From a bacterium (GTDB lineage Bacteria; AUK180), in contig JAUXGM010000088.1 in NCBI GenBank assembly GCA_030622125.1, positions 1-8,726 on the forward strand: a stretch of 8,726 nt of DNA, read 5' to 3'. The notes below the pieces were generated by a model that saw nothing but the letters and a program-made list of their open reading frames with translations, was not told the DNA's origin and did not search any database. This document shows positions 1 through 6,358 of the stretch, one piece after another. The first letter of the stretch is position 1. Every line of letters starts with the position of its first letter. A program made the translations under genes and the position numbers.

Positions 1-1
1 A

Positions 2-133
2 AAACCCGGTGATAACCTGACGATATCGGTTGATTTGATCAAGAATGTAGCAATGGAAAGCGGACAGAGGTTTGCAGTAAGAGAAGGCGGCAGAACCGTC
101 GGCGCCGGCGTTATTGCTAATATTATTGAATAG
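2..133 (+). CDS. tuf: Elongation factor Tu, C-terminal end (5' partial)
   Basis: The frame starting at base 2 encodes the last 43 residues of a protein and stops at TAG. The piece contains GDN near its start, then [18 protein letters not shown], which is the hallmark end of EF-Tu domain 3. EF-Tu is the cytosolic GTPase that carries aminoacyl-tRNA to the ribosomal A site; domain 3 packs against the tRNA T-stem and EF-Ts. The G-domain lies outside the window. Codons near the end (GGC, GCC, GTC, ACC) are richer in G+C than in the downstream genes. That may reflect selection on a very highly expressed gene. The stop lies only 12 nt before rpsJ, so the str-type genes and the S10 operon are probably read as one transcript. 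The identification is essentially certain; only the upstream extent is unknown. Confidence 0.97.
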   Translation, partial: KPGDNLTISVDLIKNVAMESGQRFAVREGGRTVGAGVIANIIE

Positions 134-138
134 AGGAG
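134..138 (+). promoter_or_regulatory. Ribosome binding site for rpsJ, fixing a TTG start
   Basis: AGGAG begins directly after the tuf stop and sits 7 nt before TTG at 146. No ATG in the rpsJ frame lies near the S10 N-terminus, so this site and protein homology together decide the TTG start. Confidence 0.8.
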
Positions 139-145
139 ATAAAAA

Positions 146-454
146 TTGGACAGAGTTAGAATTCAATTGAGTGCTTATGATTATAGAATACTGGATAAGG
201 CGACGCAATCTATAATCAAGGAATTACGACGAAATGAAGGCAAAATCGCTGGGCCAATCCCCCTGCCGACAAGAATTTCAAGATATACTGTTTTAAGATC
301 TCCATTTGTAAATAAAAAATCAAGAGAACAATTTGAGATAAGAATTCACAAAAGATTGATAGATATCATTGATTATACCTCAAAGACAGTTGAGGTTTTA
401 AATAAACTTGTTTTACCGGCGGGCGTTGAGGCTAAGATCAATGTGATGAAGTGA
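146..454 (+). CDS. rpsJ: 30S ribosomal protein S10
   Basis: S10 (102 aa, normal length) sits in the 30S head; in many bacteria it also acts in antitermination as NusE with NusB. Family landmarks are GPIPLPT at residues 36-42, SPFVNKKSREQFE at 52-64, the HKRLIDI segment at 68-74 and PAGVE at 91-95. The start is TTG, supported by AGGAG 7 nt upstream and by the protein beginning MDRVRIQL, where S10 proteins normally begin. It follows tuf by 12 nt and precedes rplC by 20 nt, the widest gap in the window. The SPFVNKKSREQFE segment looks closer to Bacteroidetes-type S10 than to the E. coli SPHVNKDARDQYE form. That comparison is from memory and is only a hint of lineage. Confidence 0.98.
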   Translation: MDRVRIQLSAYDYRILDKATQSIIKELRRNEGKIAGPIPLPTRISRYTVLRSPFVNKKSREQFEIRIHKRLIDIIDYTSKTVEVLNKLVLPAGVEAKINVMK

Positions 455-474
455 TTTTAAGGAGTAAGTAAACT

Positions 475-1143
475 ATGAAGGTTGGATTGATCGGAAAAAA
501 AATAGGAATGACCCAGGTATTTAAAGATGGGAAAAGAATTCCGGTAACTGTTGTTAAAGTAGAACCGAATTATGTATTGCAAATAAAAAATGAGAGAAAC
601 GATGGATATAATGCACTGCAAATGGGAGCTTTAAAAAATAAATGGTACCGCGGGACGAAGCCGATATTAGTTCATGTTATGACTGCATTAGGCATGTCAA
701 AAGAAGAAATAGAAAAAGAGATTAAAAAGAGGAAAAGCGATAAACTTTTTACCCTGCAAGTGTTAAAAGAGTTTAAAATTGAAGACACAAAGAATTACAA
801 AGTCGGCGACATAATTGACATTTCAAAAATGGCGGTTGATGATAAGGTAACAATTATCGGAAATACAAAGGGAAGAGGTTTTCAGGGTGTAGTAAAAAGA
901 TACAATTTTCATCTTGGGCCAAAATCACATGGTTCACATTCATATAGAGAACCCGGTTCGGTAGGAATGTGTGCAGATCCCGGAAGAGTTCTGAAAGGAA
1001 AGAAAATGCCAGGACATATGGGTACCAATCAGATCACCATAAAGGGTGTAATTATTGTAGATATTATCCCCGAGAAAGGTGTGTTAATGGTAAAGGGTAG
1101 TCTTCCTGGTGCTACAAATAGTGTAGTATACATTCAGAAGTGA
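475..1143 (+). CDS. rplC: 50S ribosomal protein L3
   Basis: L3 is an early-assembly 23S rRNA binder whose long extension reaches towards the peptidyl-transferase centre. The N-terminus MKVGLIGKKIGMTQVF is classic. The conserved loop includes GNTKGRGFQG at residues 129-138, SHGSHSYREPGSVG at 151-164 and GKKMPGHMG at 175-183. At 222 aa it is about 10-15 residues longer than the usual ~209. The excess lies around residues 74-90, a charged stretch MSKEEIEKEIKKRKSDK between the KP at 62-63 and LKEF at 97-100. The start ATG has AAGGAG upstream within the 20-nt gap after rpsJ. rplD follows after 10 nt, matching S10 operon order. Confidence 0.98.
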   Translation: MKVGLIGKKIGMTQVFKDGKRIPVTVVKVEPNYVLQIKNERNDGYNALQMGALKNKWYRGTKPILVHVMTALGMSKEEIEKEIKKRKSDKLFTLQVLKEFKIEDTKNYKVGDIIDISKMAVDDKVTIIGNTKGRGFQGVVKRYNFHLGPKSHGSHSYREPGSVGMCADPGRVLKGKKMPGHMGTNQITIKGVIIVDIIPEKGVLMVKGSLPGATNSVVYIQK

Positions 1144-1153
1144 GAGGTTTAAA

Positions 1154-1774
1154 ATGGCAGAGATAAATGTAATAAATAAAGACGGTGTTGAGATAGAGAA
1201 GATCAAATTAGACGACAGCACATTCAATGGTAAGGTAAATGATAACATAATGCAATTTATGGTTAGAGCCCTTTTAAACAATAGAAGAGCAGGAACAGCG
1301 GCAAATAAAAGTAGAGCAGAGGTTCATGGTTCAAACCGAAAGATTTTTAGACAAAAAGGTACAGGGAACGCAAGAATGGGACGACGAAGAACACCGCTCA
1401 GAAAAGGCGGTGGTGTAACTTTCGCTAAAAAACAAAGGGACTTTTCAATAAAAGTTACAAAAAAAGTTAAAAGACAGGCTATCATATCGGCATTAACATC
1501 AAGATTTGGTGATTTTGTTGTTTTAGATCAATTGACAATTGAAGTACCGAAAACAAAAGAGATCTTTAATCTTAAAAAACGATTGGGTCTTCCTTTGAAG
1601 ACATTACTTGTTGTTAAAGATTCCGATATAAACTTGGATCTTTCAGTCAGGAACCTGGGATCGACAAAATGGGTAACACAAAACTATATTAATGTGTTTG
1701 ATTTGCTTTACTTTGATAAGATAGTTTTTACGAAAGATGCGATTTTGGAATTAAATAAAAGGATGGCGGTATGA
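1154..1774 (+). CDS. rplD: 50S ribosomal protein L4
   Basis: L4 binds domain I of 23S rRNA, and its extended loop lines the polypeptide exit tunnel with L22. In E. coli it also represses the S10 operon. The protein is 206 aa, a normal length. The tunnel loop is recognisable at about residues 43-97, with FRQKGTGNAR at 65-74 and GGGVTF at 85-90. The usual PWRQKG is IFRQKG here, and SPIWRSGG is TPLRKGG, so two aromatic positions found in E. coli differ. The stop overlaps the rplW start as ATGA, which suggests translational coupling. No L4-type regulatory leader fits upstream of rpsJ, so autoregulation of the E. coli kind is not supported here. Confidence 0.98.
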   Translation: MAEINVINKDGVEIEKIKLDDSTFNGKVNDNIMQFMVRALLNNRRAGTAANKSRAEVHGSNRKIFRQKGTGNARMGRRRTPLRKGGGVTFAKKQRDFSIKVTKKVKRQAIISALTSRFGDFVVLDQLTIEVPKTKEIFNLKKRLGLPLKTLLVVKDSDINLDLSVRNLGSTKWVTQNYINVFDLLYFDKIVFTKDAILELNKRMAV

Positions 1775-2064
1775 AAAATAATGTTCACGATATACTTATT
1801 GAACCTGTACTTGCTGAAAAAGCGGATATTGTCAGAGAGCATGGTGTATATGTTTTCAAGGTTGCCATCTATGCCAATAAACCGGAAGTAAAAAAAGCAG
1901 TGGAAAAGGTATTTAAAGTAAAGGTTGAAAAAGTCAATATTTTAGTTGTAAAGGGAAAAACAAAAAAAGCCAACTTCCGTTATGAGGTCAAAAGACCTGA
2001 TTACAAAAAAGCGTATGTAAAATTAGCAGCAGGAAACAGTATAGAACTGTTTGAAGGTATCTAA
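1771..2064 (+). CDS. rplW: 50S ribosomal protein L23
   Basis: L23 lies at the exit of the peptide tunnel and docks trigger factor and the signal recognition particle. At 97 aa it has the bacterial length. Landmarks are DILIEPVLAEKA near the N-terminus, the core ANKPEVKKAVEKVF at residues 35-48, VEKVNIL at 52-58 and RPDYKKAYVKL at 75-85. The start ATG overlaps the rplD stop by 4 nt (ATGA). The likely Shine-Dalgarno (AAAGGATGG-like) therefore lies inside the end of rplD. The terminal bases AAGGAGG after the stop serve rplB. Nothing unusual is seen. Confidence 0.97.
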   Translation: MKNNVHDILIEPVLAEKADIVREHGVYVFKVAIYANKPEVKKAVEKVFKVKVEKVNILVVKGKTKKANFRYEVKRPDYKKAYVKLAAGNSIELFEGI

Positions 2065-2075
2065 GGAGGGCGGAT

Positions 2076-2906
2076 ATGGGAATTAAACAGCACAAACCTT
2101 ATACCCCTACAAGGAGATTTACAAAGTTATCCGATTTCTCGGAGTTAACGACAAGTAAACCGTTTAAACCCCTTACTTTTGGGAAAAATAAAATAAACGG
2201 AAGAAATAATAAGGGAAGGATAACGGTAAGAAGAAGAGGAGCAGGCGTAAAAAGATTGTATAGATTCATAGATTTTGCAAGAGATAAATGGAATATTTTA
2301 GGAGTCATAGAAACAATAGAATATGACCCGAATAGAACCTCAAGAATTTCTCTTGTTAAATATGTAGATGGTGAGAGAAGATACATCTTAACTCCCGAGG
2401 ATATAAAGGTCGGGGATGTGATAAAAGCAGGTGATGAAATAGCATTGAAACCCGGCAATTGCACATATTTAAAAAATATACCCGACGGCACTGTTATTCA
2501 TAATATAGAGATCATTCCCGGAAGAAATAAGGGACAAATGGTGCGAAGTGCCGGAACAGGTGCAACAATTAAGGCAAAAGAAGGGAATTATGTATTTATA
2601 GAACTTCCATCCAAAGAAATAAGAAGGTTCAACATAAATTGTAAGGCAACAATTGGCGTCATTTCAAACGGTGACCATCAAAATATTACTCTTGGTAAAG
2701 CCGGCAGATCAAGATATCTTGGAAGAAGACCGAAGGTGAGAGGTGTTGCAATGAATGCACATGATCATCCGCATGGCGGAGGTCGAGGTAAACAAAAGGG
2801 CTATAAAATGCCTGTTTCTTACAGTGGAGTGCCTGCAAAAGGTAAAAAAACCAGAAAGAAAAAGAAATACTCCGATCAGTGGATCGTTAGAAGAAAAAAG
2901 AAATAG
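2076..2906 (+). CDS. rplB: 50S ribosomal protein L2
   Basis: L2 is a primary 23S rRNA binder needed for subunit association and peptidyl-transferase activity. The protein is 276 aa, a normal length. The N-terminal domain carries the KPYTPTRR region and GRNNKGRITVRRRGAGVKR at residues 42-60. The C-terminal domain has the signature PKVRGVAMNAHD at 219-230 followed by HPHGGG at 231-236, with the functionally important histidines intact. Two departures from the common NPVDHPHGGGEG are visible: NAHD replaces NPVD, and residue 237 is Arg, giving GGGRG. The rest ends in a typical basic GKKTRKKKKYSDQWIVRR tail. AAGGAGG lies 6 nt before the ATG. rplW is 11 nt upstream and rpsS 12 nt downstream. Confidence 0.99.
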   Translation: MGIKQHKPYTPTRRFTKLSDFSELTTSKPFKPLTFGKNKINGRNNKGRITVRRRGAGVKRLYRFIDFARDKWNILGVIETIEYDPNRTSRISLVKYVDGERRYILTPEDIKVGDVIKAGDEIALKPGNCTYLKNIPDGTVIHNIEIIPGRNKGQMVRSAGTGATIKAKEGNYVFIELPSKEIRRFNINCKATIGVISNGDHQNITLGKAGRSRYLGRRPKVRGVAMNAHDHPHGGGRGKQKGYKMPVSYSGVPAKGKKTRKKKKYSDQWIVRRKKK

Positions 2907-2918
2907 GTGGAGTGATAT

Positions 2919-3203
2919 ATGAGCAGATCGTTAAAAAAAGGTTTTTATATTCATGAGAAATTATTGAAAAAAGTTCAAAAAGCAAAAAAAACAAAGGATA
3001 CAAAACCAATCAAAACATGGGCGAGAGCAAGCATGATAATTCCTGATATGGTTGGAATGACCTTTCAGGTTCATAACGGTAAAAAATTCGTAACTGTTTT
3101 TGTTACCGAAAATATGGTTGGTCACCGGCTTGGTGAATTCGCATTAACAAGGTATTTCAAAAGTCATAGTGGCAAACTTGTTAAAAAAGTCGGAAGGGAG
3201 TAG
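2919..3203 (+). CDS. rpsS: 30S ribosomal protein S19
   Basis: S19 is a head protein of the 30S subunit that contacts S13 and the A-site tRNA region. It has 94 aa, close to the usual 92-93. Landmarks are RSLKKGFY at residues 3-10, [14 protein letters not shown] at 33-46, VHNGKK at 51-56 and [17 protein letters not shown] at 62-78. The common EFAPTR is EFALTR here, a Pro-to-Leu change. The ATG is preceded by GTGGAG just after the rplB stop. The stop lies 3 nt before the rplV start, so its own 3' end (AAGGGAG) supplies the rplV ribosome binding site. Confidence 0.98.
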   Translation: MSRSLKKGFYIHEKLLKKVQKAKKTKDTKPIKTWARASMIIPDMVGMTFQVHNGKKFVTVFVTENMVGHRLGEFALTRYFKSHSGKLVKKVGRE

Positions 3204-3206
3204 AGT

Positions 3207-3545
3207 ATGGAAGTTCAGGCAATTTTAAGATATGTTAGATATTCTCCCCTTAAGATGAGAAAGATTTCCAAGGCGATTAAAGAAAACTATAGTTATAGTG
3301 TATCCGATGCTATAAATGTATTAAAATTAAACCCGTCAAAAGGGGCGAAAATATTGGAAAAGTTACTCTCAAGTGCACTTGCAAACGCAATTAACAAGAA
3401 TGCAAAAGAGGATAATCTAACCATAAAGAACATTAGCATTGATGAAGGTCCTGCCTTGAAACGTCTCAGACCACTTTCAAGAGGAAGTGCGACCGTCATT
3501 AAAAAGAGAACTTCTCATATAAAAATCGTTTTAACCGATGAATAG
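3207..3545 (+). CDS. rplV: 50S ribosomal protein L22
   Basis: L22 binds 23S rRNA, and its beta-hairpin lines the exit tunnel opposite L4, near the macrolide site. It has 112 aa, the normal size. It begins with the family-like RYVRYSPLKMRKI at residues 8-20. The hairpin region EGPALKRLRPLSRGSATVIKKRTSHI spans 80-105 and shows no deletion or duplication of the kind linked to macrolide resistance. The ATG follows GGGAG at the end of rpsS with a 3-nt intergenic gap. rpsC follows 13 nt after the stop. Confidence 0.97.
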   Translation: MEVQAILRYVRYSPLKMRKISKAIKENYSYSVSDAINVLKLNPSKGAKILEKLLSSALANAINKNAKEDNLTIKNISIDEGPALKRLRPLSRGSATVIKKRTSHIKIVLTDE

Positions 3546-3547
3546 AT

Positions 3548-3553
3548 AGGAGG
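3548..3553 (+). promoter_or_regulatory. Strong ribosome binding site deciding the GTG start of rpsC
   Basis: AGGAGG, continuing into TGAT as a near-complete anti-16S match, sits 5 nt before GTG at 3559. An in-frame GTG at 3553 overlaps this site itself and so cannot be served by it. That favours 3559 as the real start. Confidence 0.85.
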
Positions 3554-3558
3554 TGATA

Positions 3559-4206
3559 GTGGGTCAAAAAGTAAATCCGGAAGGTTTCAGATGCGGAGTG
3601 ACAAAGAATTGGACCTCAAGATGGTTTAATGAAAAGAGATATACCGAACTTGTTTTGCAGGAAAGACAAATTAGGGTCTATATAAATGAGAGCTATAAAG
3701 ATGCCGGTATCGGAAAAATAATCTTTGAGAGAAAAGGCACAAAACAGAACAAAATTAATATATTTGTAGTTAAGCCCGCATTTATTATTGGACAGAAGGG
3801 CGTTGAAATAAAAAAAATAACGGAGGTATTAAAGAAAAGATTCAATGAGGATTTCAAGATAGAGATCACAGAGATCATTGAGCCGAGTCTTGATTCTACT
3901 ATAGTTGCAAGAAATATAGGACTTCAACTTGCAAGAAGAATGCACTATAAAAGAGTAATGAAAAAAGCCGTTTTTGAAACAATTTCAAAGGGTGCAAATG
4001 GTATAAAGGTCAGGATCGCAGGAAGAATCGCCGGTTCTGAAATGAAAAGAGTGGAGTGGGAGAAAAAAGGAAGAATTCCGCTTCACACACTAAGAGCAAA
4101 TATCGAGTATAGTTATGTCCCTGCACAAACAACCTATGGCATCATAGGTGTTAAGGTGTGGATATATAAAGGCGATGTAAGATCTCATAAGGAATTAATA
4201 GATTAA
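3559..4206 (+). CDS. rpsC: 30S ribosomal protein S3
   Basis: S3 sits at the mRNA entry tunnel of the 30S subunit and contributes to mRNA unwinding with S4 and S5. Starting at GTG 3559 the protein is 215 aa and begins MGQKVNPEGFR, the exact family N-terminus; a start at 3553 would add two residues and destroy the match. A KH-type RNA-binding domain carries the GxxG loop as IIGQKG at residues 76-81. The C-terminal S3 domain has GRIAGSEMKRVEW (155-167), GRIPLHTLRA (171-180) and TTYGIIGVKVWIYKG (191-205). AGGAGG 5 nt upstream supports the start. It lies between rplV (13 nt) and rplP (12 nt). Confidence 0.98.
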   Translation: MGQKVNPEGFRCGVTKNWTSRWFNEKRYTELVLQERQIRVYINESYKDAGIGKIIFERKGTKQNKINIFVVKPAFIIGQKGVEIKKITEVLKKRFNEDFKIEITEIIEPSLDSTIVARNIGLQLARRMHYKRVMKKAVFETISKGANGIKVRIAGRIAGSEMKRVEWEKKGRIPLHTLRANIEYSYVPAQTTYGIIGVKVWIYKGDVRSHKELID

Positions 4207-4218
4207 AAGGGGAATGCT

Positions 4219-4623
4219 ATGTTAATGCCAAGGAAAAGTAAACATAGAAAAATGCAAAAAGGTAGGATCAGAGGCCATGCGTCAAGAGGCAATAGAATTG
4301 CTTTTGGGGATTATGGCATTCAATCAAAAGAGCATGCTTTTATTACTGCAAATGAAATAGAAGCGGTAAGAGTGAATCTTAATAAAAAGCTGAAAAAAAT
4401 GGGAAAAATATGGATCAGGATCTTTCCGCAAAAGGTTATTACTTCAAAGCCGTTAGAAGTTAGAATGGGAAAGGGAAAAGGTGCACCGGATAAATGGGTA
4501 GCAGCCGTCAAACCCGGCCATGTACTTTTTGAGATAAGTGGTGTTGATGCTGATAAAGCAAGAGAGATACTGAAACAAGCATCCTATAAATTAAGCGTTA
4601 AAACCAATTTTATAGCGAGGTAA
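4219..4623 (+). CDS. rplP: 50S ribosomal protein L16
   Basis: L16 organises the A-site tRNA binding region and the central protuberance side of the 50S subunit. It has 134 aa, within the family range. It begins MLMPRKSKHRKMQKGR, so the first ATG (4219) fits the family better than the in-frame ATG at 4225. GKIWIRIFP at residues 62-70 and SKPLEVRMGKGKG at 76-88 are diagnostic. The arginine in VRMGKGKG corresponds to the residue hydroxylated in E. coli; whether it is modified here cannot be seen. A weak AAGGGG site lies about 6 nt before the start. rpmC begins 3 nt after the stop. Confidence 0.98.
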   Translation: MLMPRKSKHRKMQKGRIRGHASRGNRIAFGDYGIQSKEHAFITANEIEAVRVNLNKKLKKMGKIWIRIFPQKVITSKPLEVRMGKGKGAPDKWVAAVKPGHVLFEISGVDADKAREILKQASYKLSVKTNFIAR

Positions 4624-4626
4624 ACG

Positions 4627-4830
4627 ATGAAAGCAAGAGATATAAGATCAATGACAATGGAAGAAATTAGGCATAAACTTGTTGAAATGAAATCAGAACT
4701 CATGCATCTTCGTTTCCAGAGAAAGATCGGGCAATTAACCGATACCAGTAAATTAAAAAAAACGCGAGAAGAAATTGCAAGATTTATAACAATTCAAAAT
4801 GAAAAGGAGCTTCAAGATGGAAAGAAATAA
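4627..4830 (+). CDS. rpmC: 50S ribosomal protein L29
   Basis: L29 is a small two-helix protein beside L23 at the tunnel exit. It has 67 aa, a typical length. The family pattern is clear: MKARDIRSMT at the start, then LRFQRKIGQL at residues 28-37, then the second helix KLKKTREEIARFIT at 42-55. Only 3 nt separate it from rplP; the AGCGAGG stretch at the end of rplP is the likely ribosome binding site. Its last 14 nt overlap rpsQ, whose ribosome binding site (AAGGAG at 4804-4809) lies inside rpmC. This is the second-longest overlap in the window and suggests coupled translation. Confidence 0.97.
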   Translation: MKARDIRSMTMEEIRHKLVEMKSELMHLRFQRKIGQLTDTSKLKKTREEIARFITIQNEKELQDGKK

Positions 4831-5074
4831 AAGAAAAACATTAAAGGGAACCGTAACTTCCGATAGTATGGATAAGACCATAATTGTAGAGGTAAAAACT
4901 TTAAAATTACACCCGCGTGTAAAAAAATACTACAAGACCAGTAAAAAATATCATGTCCACGATGAAAAAGAAGAATGCAAGGTTGGAGATTCTGTTGAGA
5001 TTATGGAAACAAAACCCCTTTCAAAAACCAAATGCTGGCGTGTTATAAAAATCCTTAAAAAGGTTATTTCATAG
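4817..5074 (+). CDS. rpsQ: 30S ribosomal protein S17
   Basis: S17 is an OB-fold protein that binds 16S rRNA early in 30S assembly. From ATG 4817 it is 85 aa, and AAGGAG lies 7 nt upstream. An in-frame ATG at 4799 would add six residues (MKRSFK) and would precede that ribosome binding site, so I reject it. Diagnostic segments are SDSMDKTIIV at residues 15-24, HDEKEECKVGD at 48-58 and METKPLSKTK at 63-72. The usual KTKRW/KRWR is KTKCWR, with Cys at 73. rplN follows after 9 nt; this junction is where the E. coli S10 and spc operons divide, but no terminator or promoter is seen here. Confidence 0.97.
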   Translation: MERNKRKTLKGTVTSDSMDKTIIVEVKTLKLHPRVKKYYKTSKKYHVHDEKEECKVGDSVEIMETKPLSKTKCWRVIKILKKVIS

Positions 5075-5083
5075 GAGAAACCG

Positions 5084-5455
5084 ATGATACAAAGAAATAC
5101 AATGGTAAATGTCGTTGACAATACGGGAATTAAAAGAGCCCTTGTTATTGGTTTTTACGGTTCTAACAAAAAAGTAGTTGGAATTGGTGAAATGGTAAAT
5201 TTAGCAGTAAAAAAGGTGATCCCGAATTCAAACAATAAAAGAGGCGATGTTATTAAAGCTGTTGTTGTGCGAACTGCAAAAGAAATTAGAAGGGCGGATG
5301 GAACTTATATAAAATTTGATGACAACGGTGTTGTAATTATTGATGATAATAAAAATCCGGTCGGCACAAGAATATTCGGACCGGTAGCAAGAGAACTCAG
5401 GACAGGCAAGAATAAATATATGAAGATCGTTTCGCTTGCACCTGAGGTATGGTAG
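5084..5455 (+). CDS. rplN: 50S ribosomal protein L14
   Basis: L14 lies at the subunit interface, forms bridges with 16S rRNA and is the docking site for the silencing factor RsfS in many bacteria. It has 123 aa against the usual 122. Landmarks are VDNTG at residues 11-15, [13 protein letters not shown] at 52-64, [11 protein letters not shown] at 71-81, [13 protein letters not shown] at 94-106 and the terminal [10 protein letters not shown]. One or two extra residues occur in the TGKNKY segment before [14 protein letters not shown] lies 7-8 nt before the ATG. In other bacteria this gene opens the spc operon; here it continues from rpsQ with a 9-nt gap. Confidence 0.98.
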   Translation: MIQRNTMVNVVDNTGIKRALVIGFYGSNKKVVGIGEMVNLAVKKVIPNSNNKRGDVIKAVVVRTAKEIRRADGTYIKFDDNGVVIIDDNKNPVGTRIFGPVARELRTGKNKYMKIVSLAPEVW

Positions 5456-5464
5456 GAGAAAACA

Positions 5465-5794
5465 ATGACTGCGAGAGTAAAAAAAGGTGATATCATACAG
5501 GTGATTTCCGGTAAAGAAGCAAATAAAGGAAAGATCGGAAAGGTCTTAAAAGTTCTTCGAAAGAACGAAAAAGTAATAATTGATGGTATAAATATTGTTA
5601 AAAAGGCAACACGTCCCGATCCGGCAAATAATAAACAGGGCGGTATAGTTGCGGAACCGGCTCCATTAAACATTTCAAAAGTAATGCCCTATTGTAATAG
5701 TTGTCATAGAGGAGTTAAGGTTAGATATGAAAGAGCGAACGGAAAGGTTATTAGGAAATGTGCTAAGTGTGGAGCAGTGTTGGAATACAAGTAA
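5465..5794 (+). CDS. rplX: 50S ribosomal protein L24 with C-terminal four-cysteine motif
   Basis: L24 is an assembly-initiator protein for the 50S subunit that contacts rRNA near the tunnel exit. It has 109 aa. A KOW motif fills the N-terminus (KKGDIIQVISGKEANKGKIG, residues 6-25), and the family segment APLNISKVM follows at 66-74. The C-terminus has two Cys pairs, C77-x2-C80 and C99-x2-C102, shaped like a zinc ribbon. Such pairs occur in L24 of several bacterial groups but are absent from E. coli L24. Zinc binding is inferred, not shown. AGGAG precedes the ATG by about 7 nt. rplE starts 13 nt downstream. Confidence 0.97.
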   Translation: MTARVKKGDIIQVISGKEANKGKIGKVLKVLRKNEKVIIDGINIVKKATRPDPANNKQGGIVAEPAPLNISKVMPYCNSCHRGVKVRYERANGKVIRKCAKCGAVLEYK

Positions 5795-5807
5795 AGAGGT
5801 GTAAAAA

Positions 5808-6356
5808 ATGGAATCAAGATTAAAGGCAAAATATAAGGAAATTACAAAGGAACTTAAAGAAAAGTTTAATTACAAGAATGTAATGGATATCCCGAAATTG
5901 TCTAAGGTAATCATAAATATTGGTGTTGGTGAAGCTATAAAGGATTATAAATTTCTTGAAGCTGCAATGAAGGATATTGAGACCATTACAGGGCAGAAAC
6001 CAAAAATAAATAAAGCAAAAAAATCAATAGCTAATTTCAAATTAAGAGAAGGTATGACGGTAGGAACTTCTGTTACTTTGAGAAGAAGTAAAATGTGGGA
6101 ATTTATGGACAGATTTATTTCCGTCGTGTCCCCGAGAATTAAGGATTTTAAAGGATTTAGTCCCAATCAATTTGATGGAAGAGGGAATTACAACTTCGGT
6201 TTAAGAGAGCAGTTTATTTTTCCTGAGATCAATATTGATAAAGTTAAGAATATTCGTGGAATGAACATAACAATTGCAACTACTGCGAAAACTGATGAAG
6301 AAGCAGAGTTGCTTTTAAGTAAATTGGGATTTCCATTTAAGAAGAGTAGGAGGTAA
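5808..6356 (+). CDS. rplE: 50S ribosomal protein L5
   Basis: L5 binds 5S rRNA and forms part of the central protuberance and its bridge to the 30S head. It has 182 aa, normal for the family. Landmarks are [13 protein letters not shown] at residues 31-43, [20 protein letters not shown] at 61-80, [14 protein letters not shown] at 122-135, FPEI near 138-141 and [13 protein letters not shown] at 154-166. AAGAGGTG lies just before the ATG. In E. coli, S8 represses the operon by binding mRNA at this gene start; I could not recognise an equivalent helix here by eye. The stop is only 2 nt from the rpsZ start, and the rpsZ ribosome binding site lies within the last codons. Confidence 0.98.
   Translation: MESRLKAKYKEITKELKEKFNYKNVMDIPKLSKVIINIGVGEAIKDYKFLEAAMKDIETITGQKPKINKAKKSIANFKLREGMTVGTSVTLRRSKMWEFMDRFISVVSPRIKDFKGFSPNQFDGRGNYNFGLREQFIFPEINIDKVKNIRGMNITIATTAKTDEEAELLLSKLGFPFKKSRR
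6348..6353 (+). promoter_or_regulatory. Ribosome binding site for rpsZ, fixing a TTG start
   Basis: AGGAGG lies inside the last rplE codons (Arg-Arg), immediately before its TAA, and 5 nt before TTG at 6359. The next in-frame ATG would delete both N-terminal basic residues and the first Cys pair, so TTG is the start. Confidence 0.85.
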
Positions 6357-6358
6357 AA

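Noticed and set aside
495-502. Run of eight A in rplC as a programmed frameshift site
   Set aside because: It encodes the conserved GKKIGMT start of L3, the frame continues unbroken, and similar A-runs occur throughout this AT-rich sequence.
2099-2491. Minus-strand reading frames of 60-130 codons opposite rplB and most other genes
   Set aside because: They lie wholly inside well-conserved ribosomal genes, have hydrophobic low-information translations typical of antisense frames in AT-rich coding DNA, and have no ribosome binding site context I could support.
2873-2886. Small hairpin CGATC-AGTG-GATCG at the end of rplB as a terminator
   Set aside because: The stem is only 5 bp, it has no U-run, and it encodes the conserved SDQWIV end of L2.
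3553-3558. GTG at 3553 as the rpsC start
   Set aside because: It overlaps the AGGAGG ribosome binding site, and the conserved MGQKVNP N-terminus begins at 3559.
4799-4816. Upstream ATG for rpsQ
   Set aside because: It precedes the AAGGAG site that clearly serves ATG 4817 and adds six non-conserved residues.
5115-5144. TTGACA in the start of rplN as an internal spc promoter
   Set aside because: It encodes the conserved VDNTG motif of L14 and no matching -10 box is seen at proper spacing.
5552-5566. GTTCTT-CGA-AAGAAC inverted repeat in rplX
   Set aside because: A 6-bp stem with a 3-nt loop inside coding sequence is expected by chance in a window this long.
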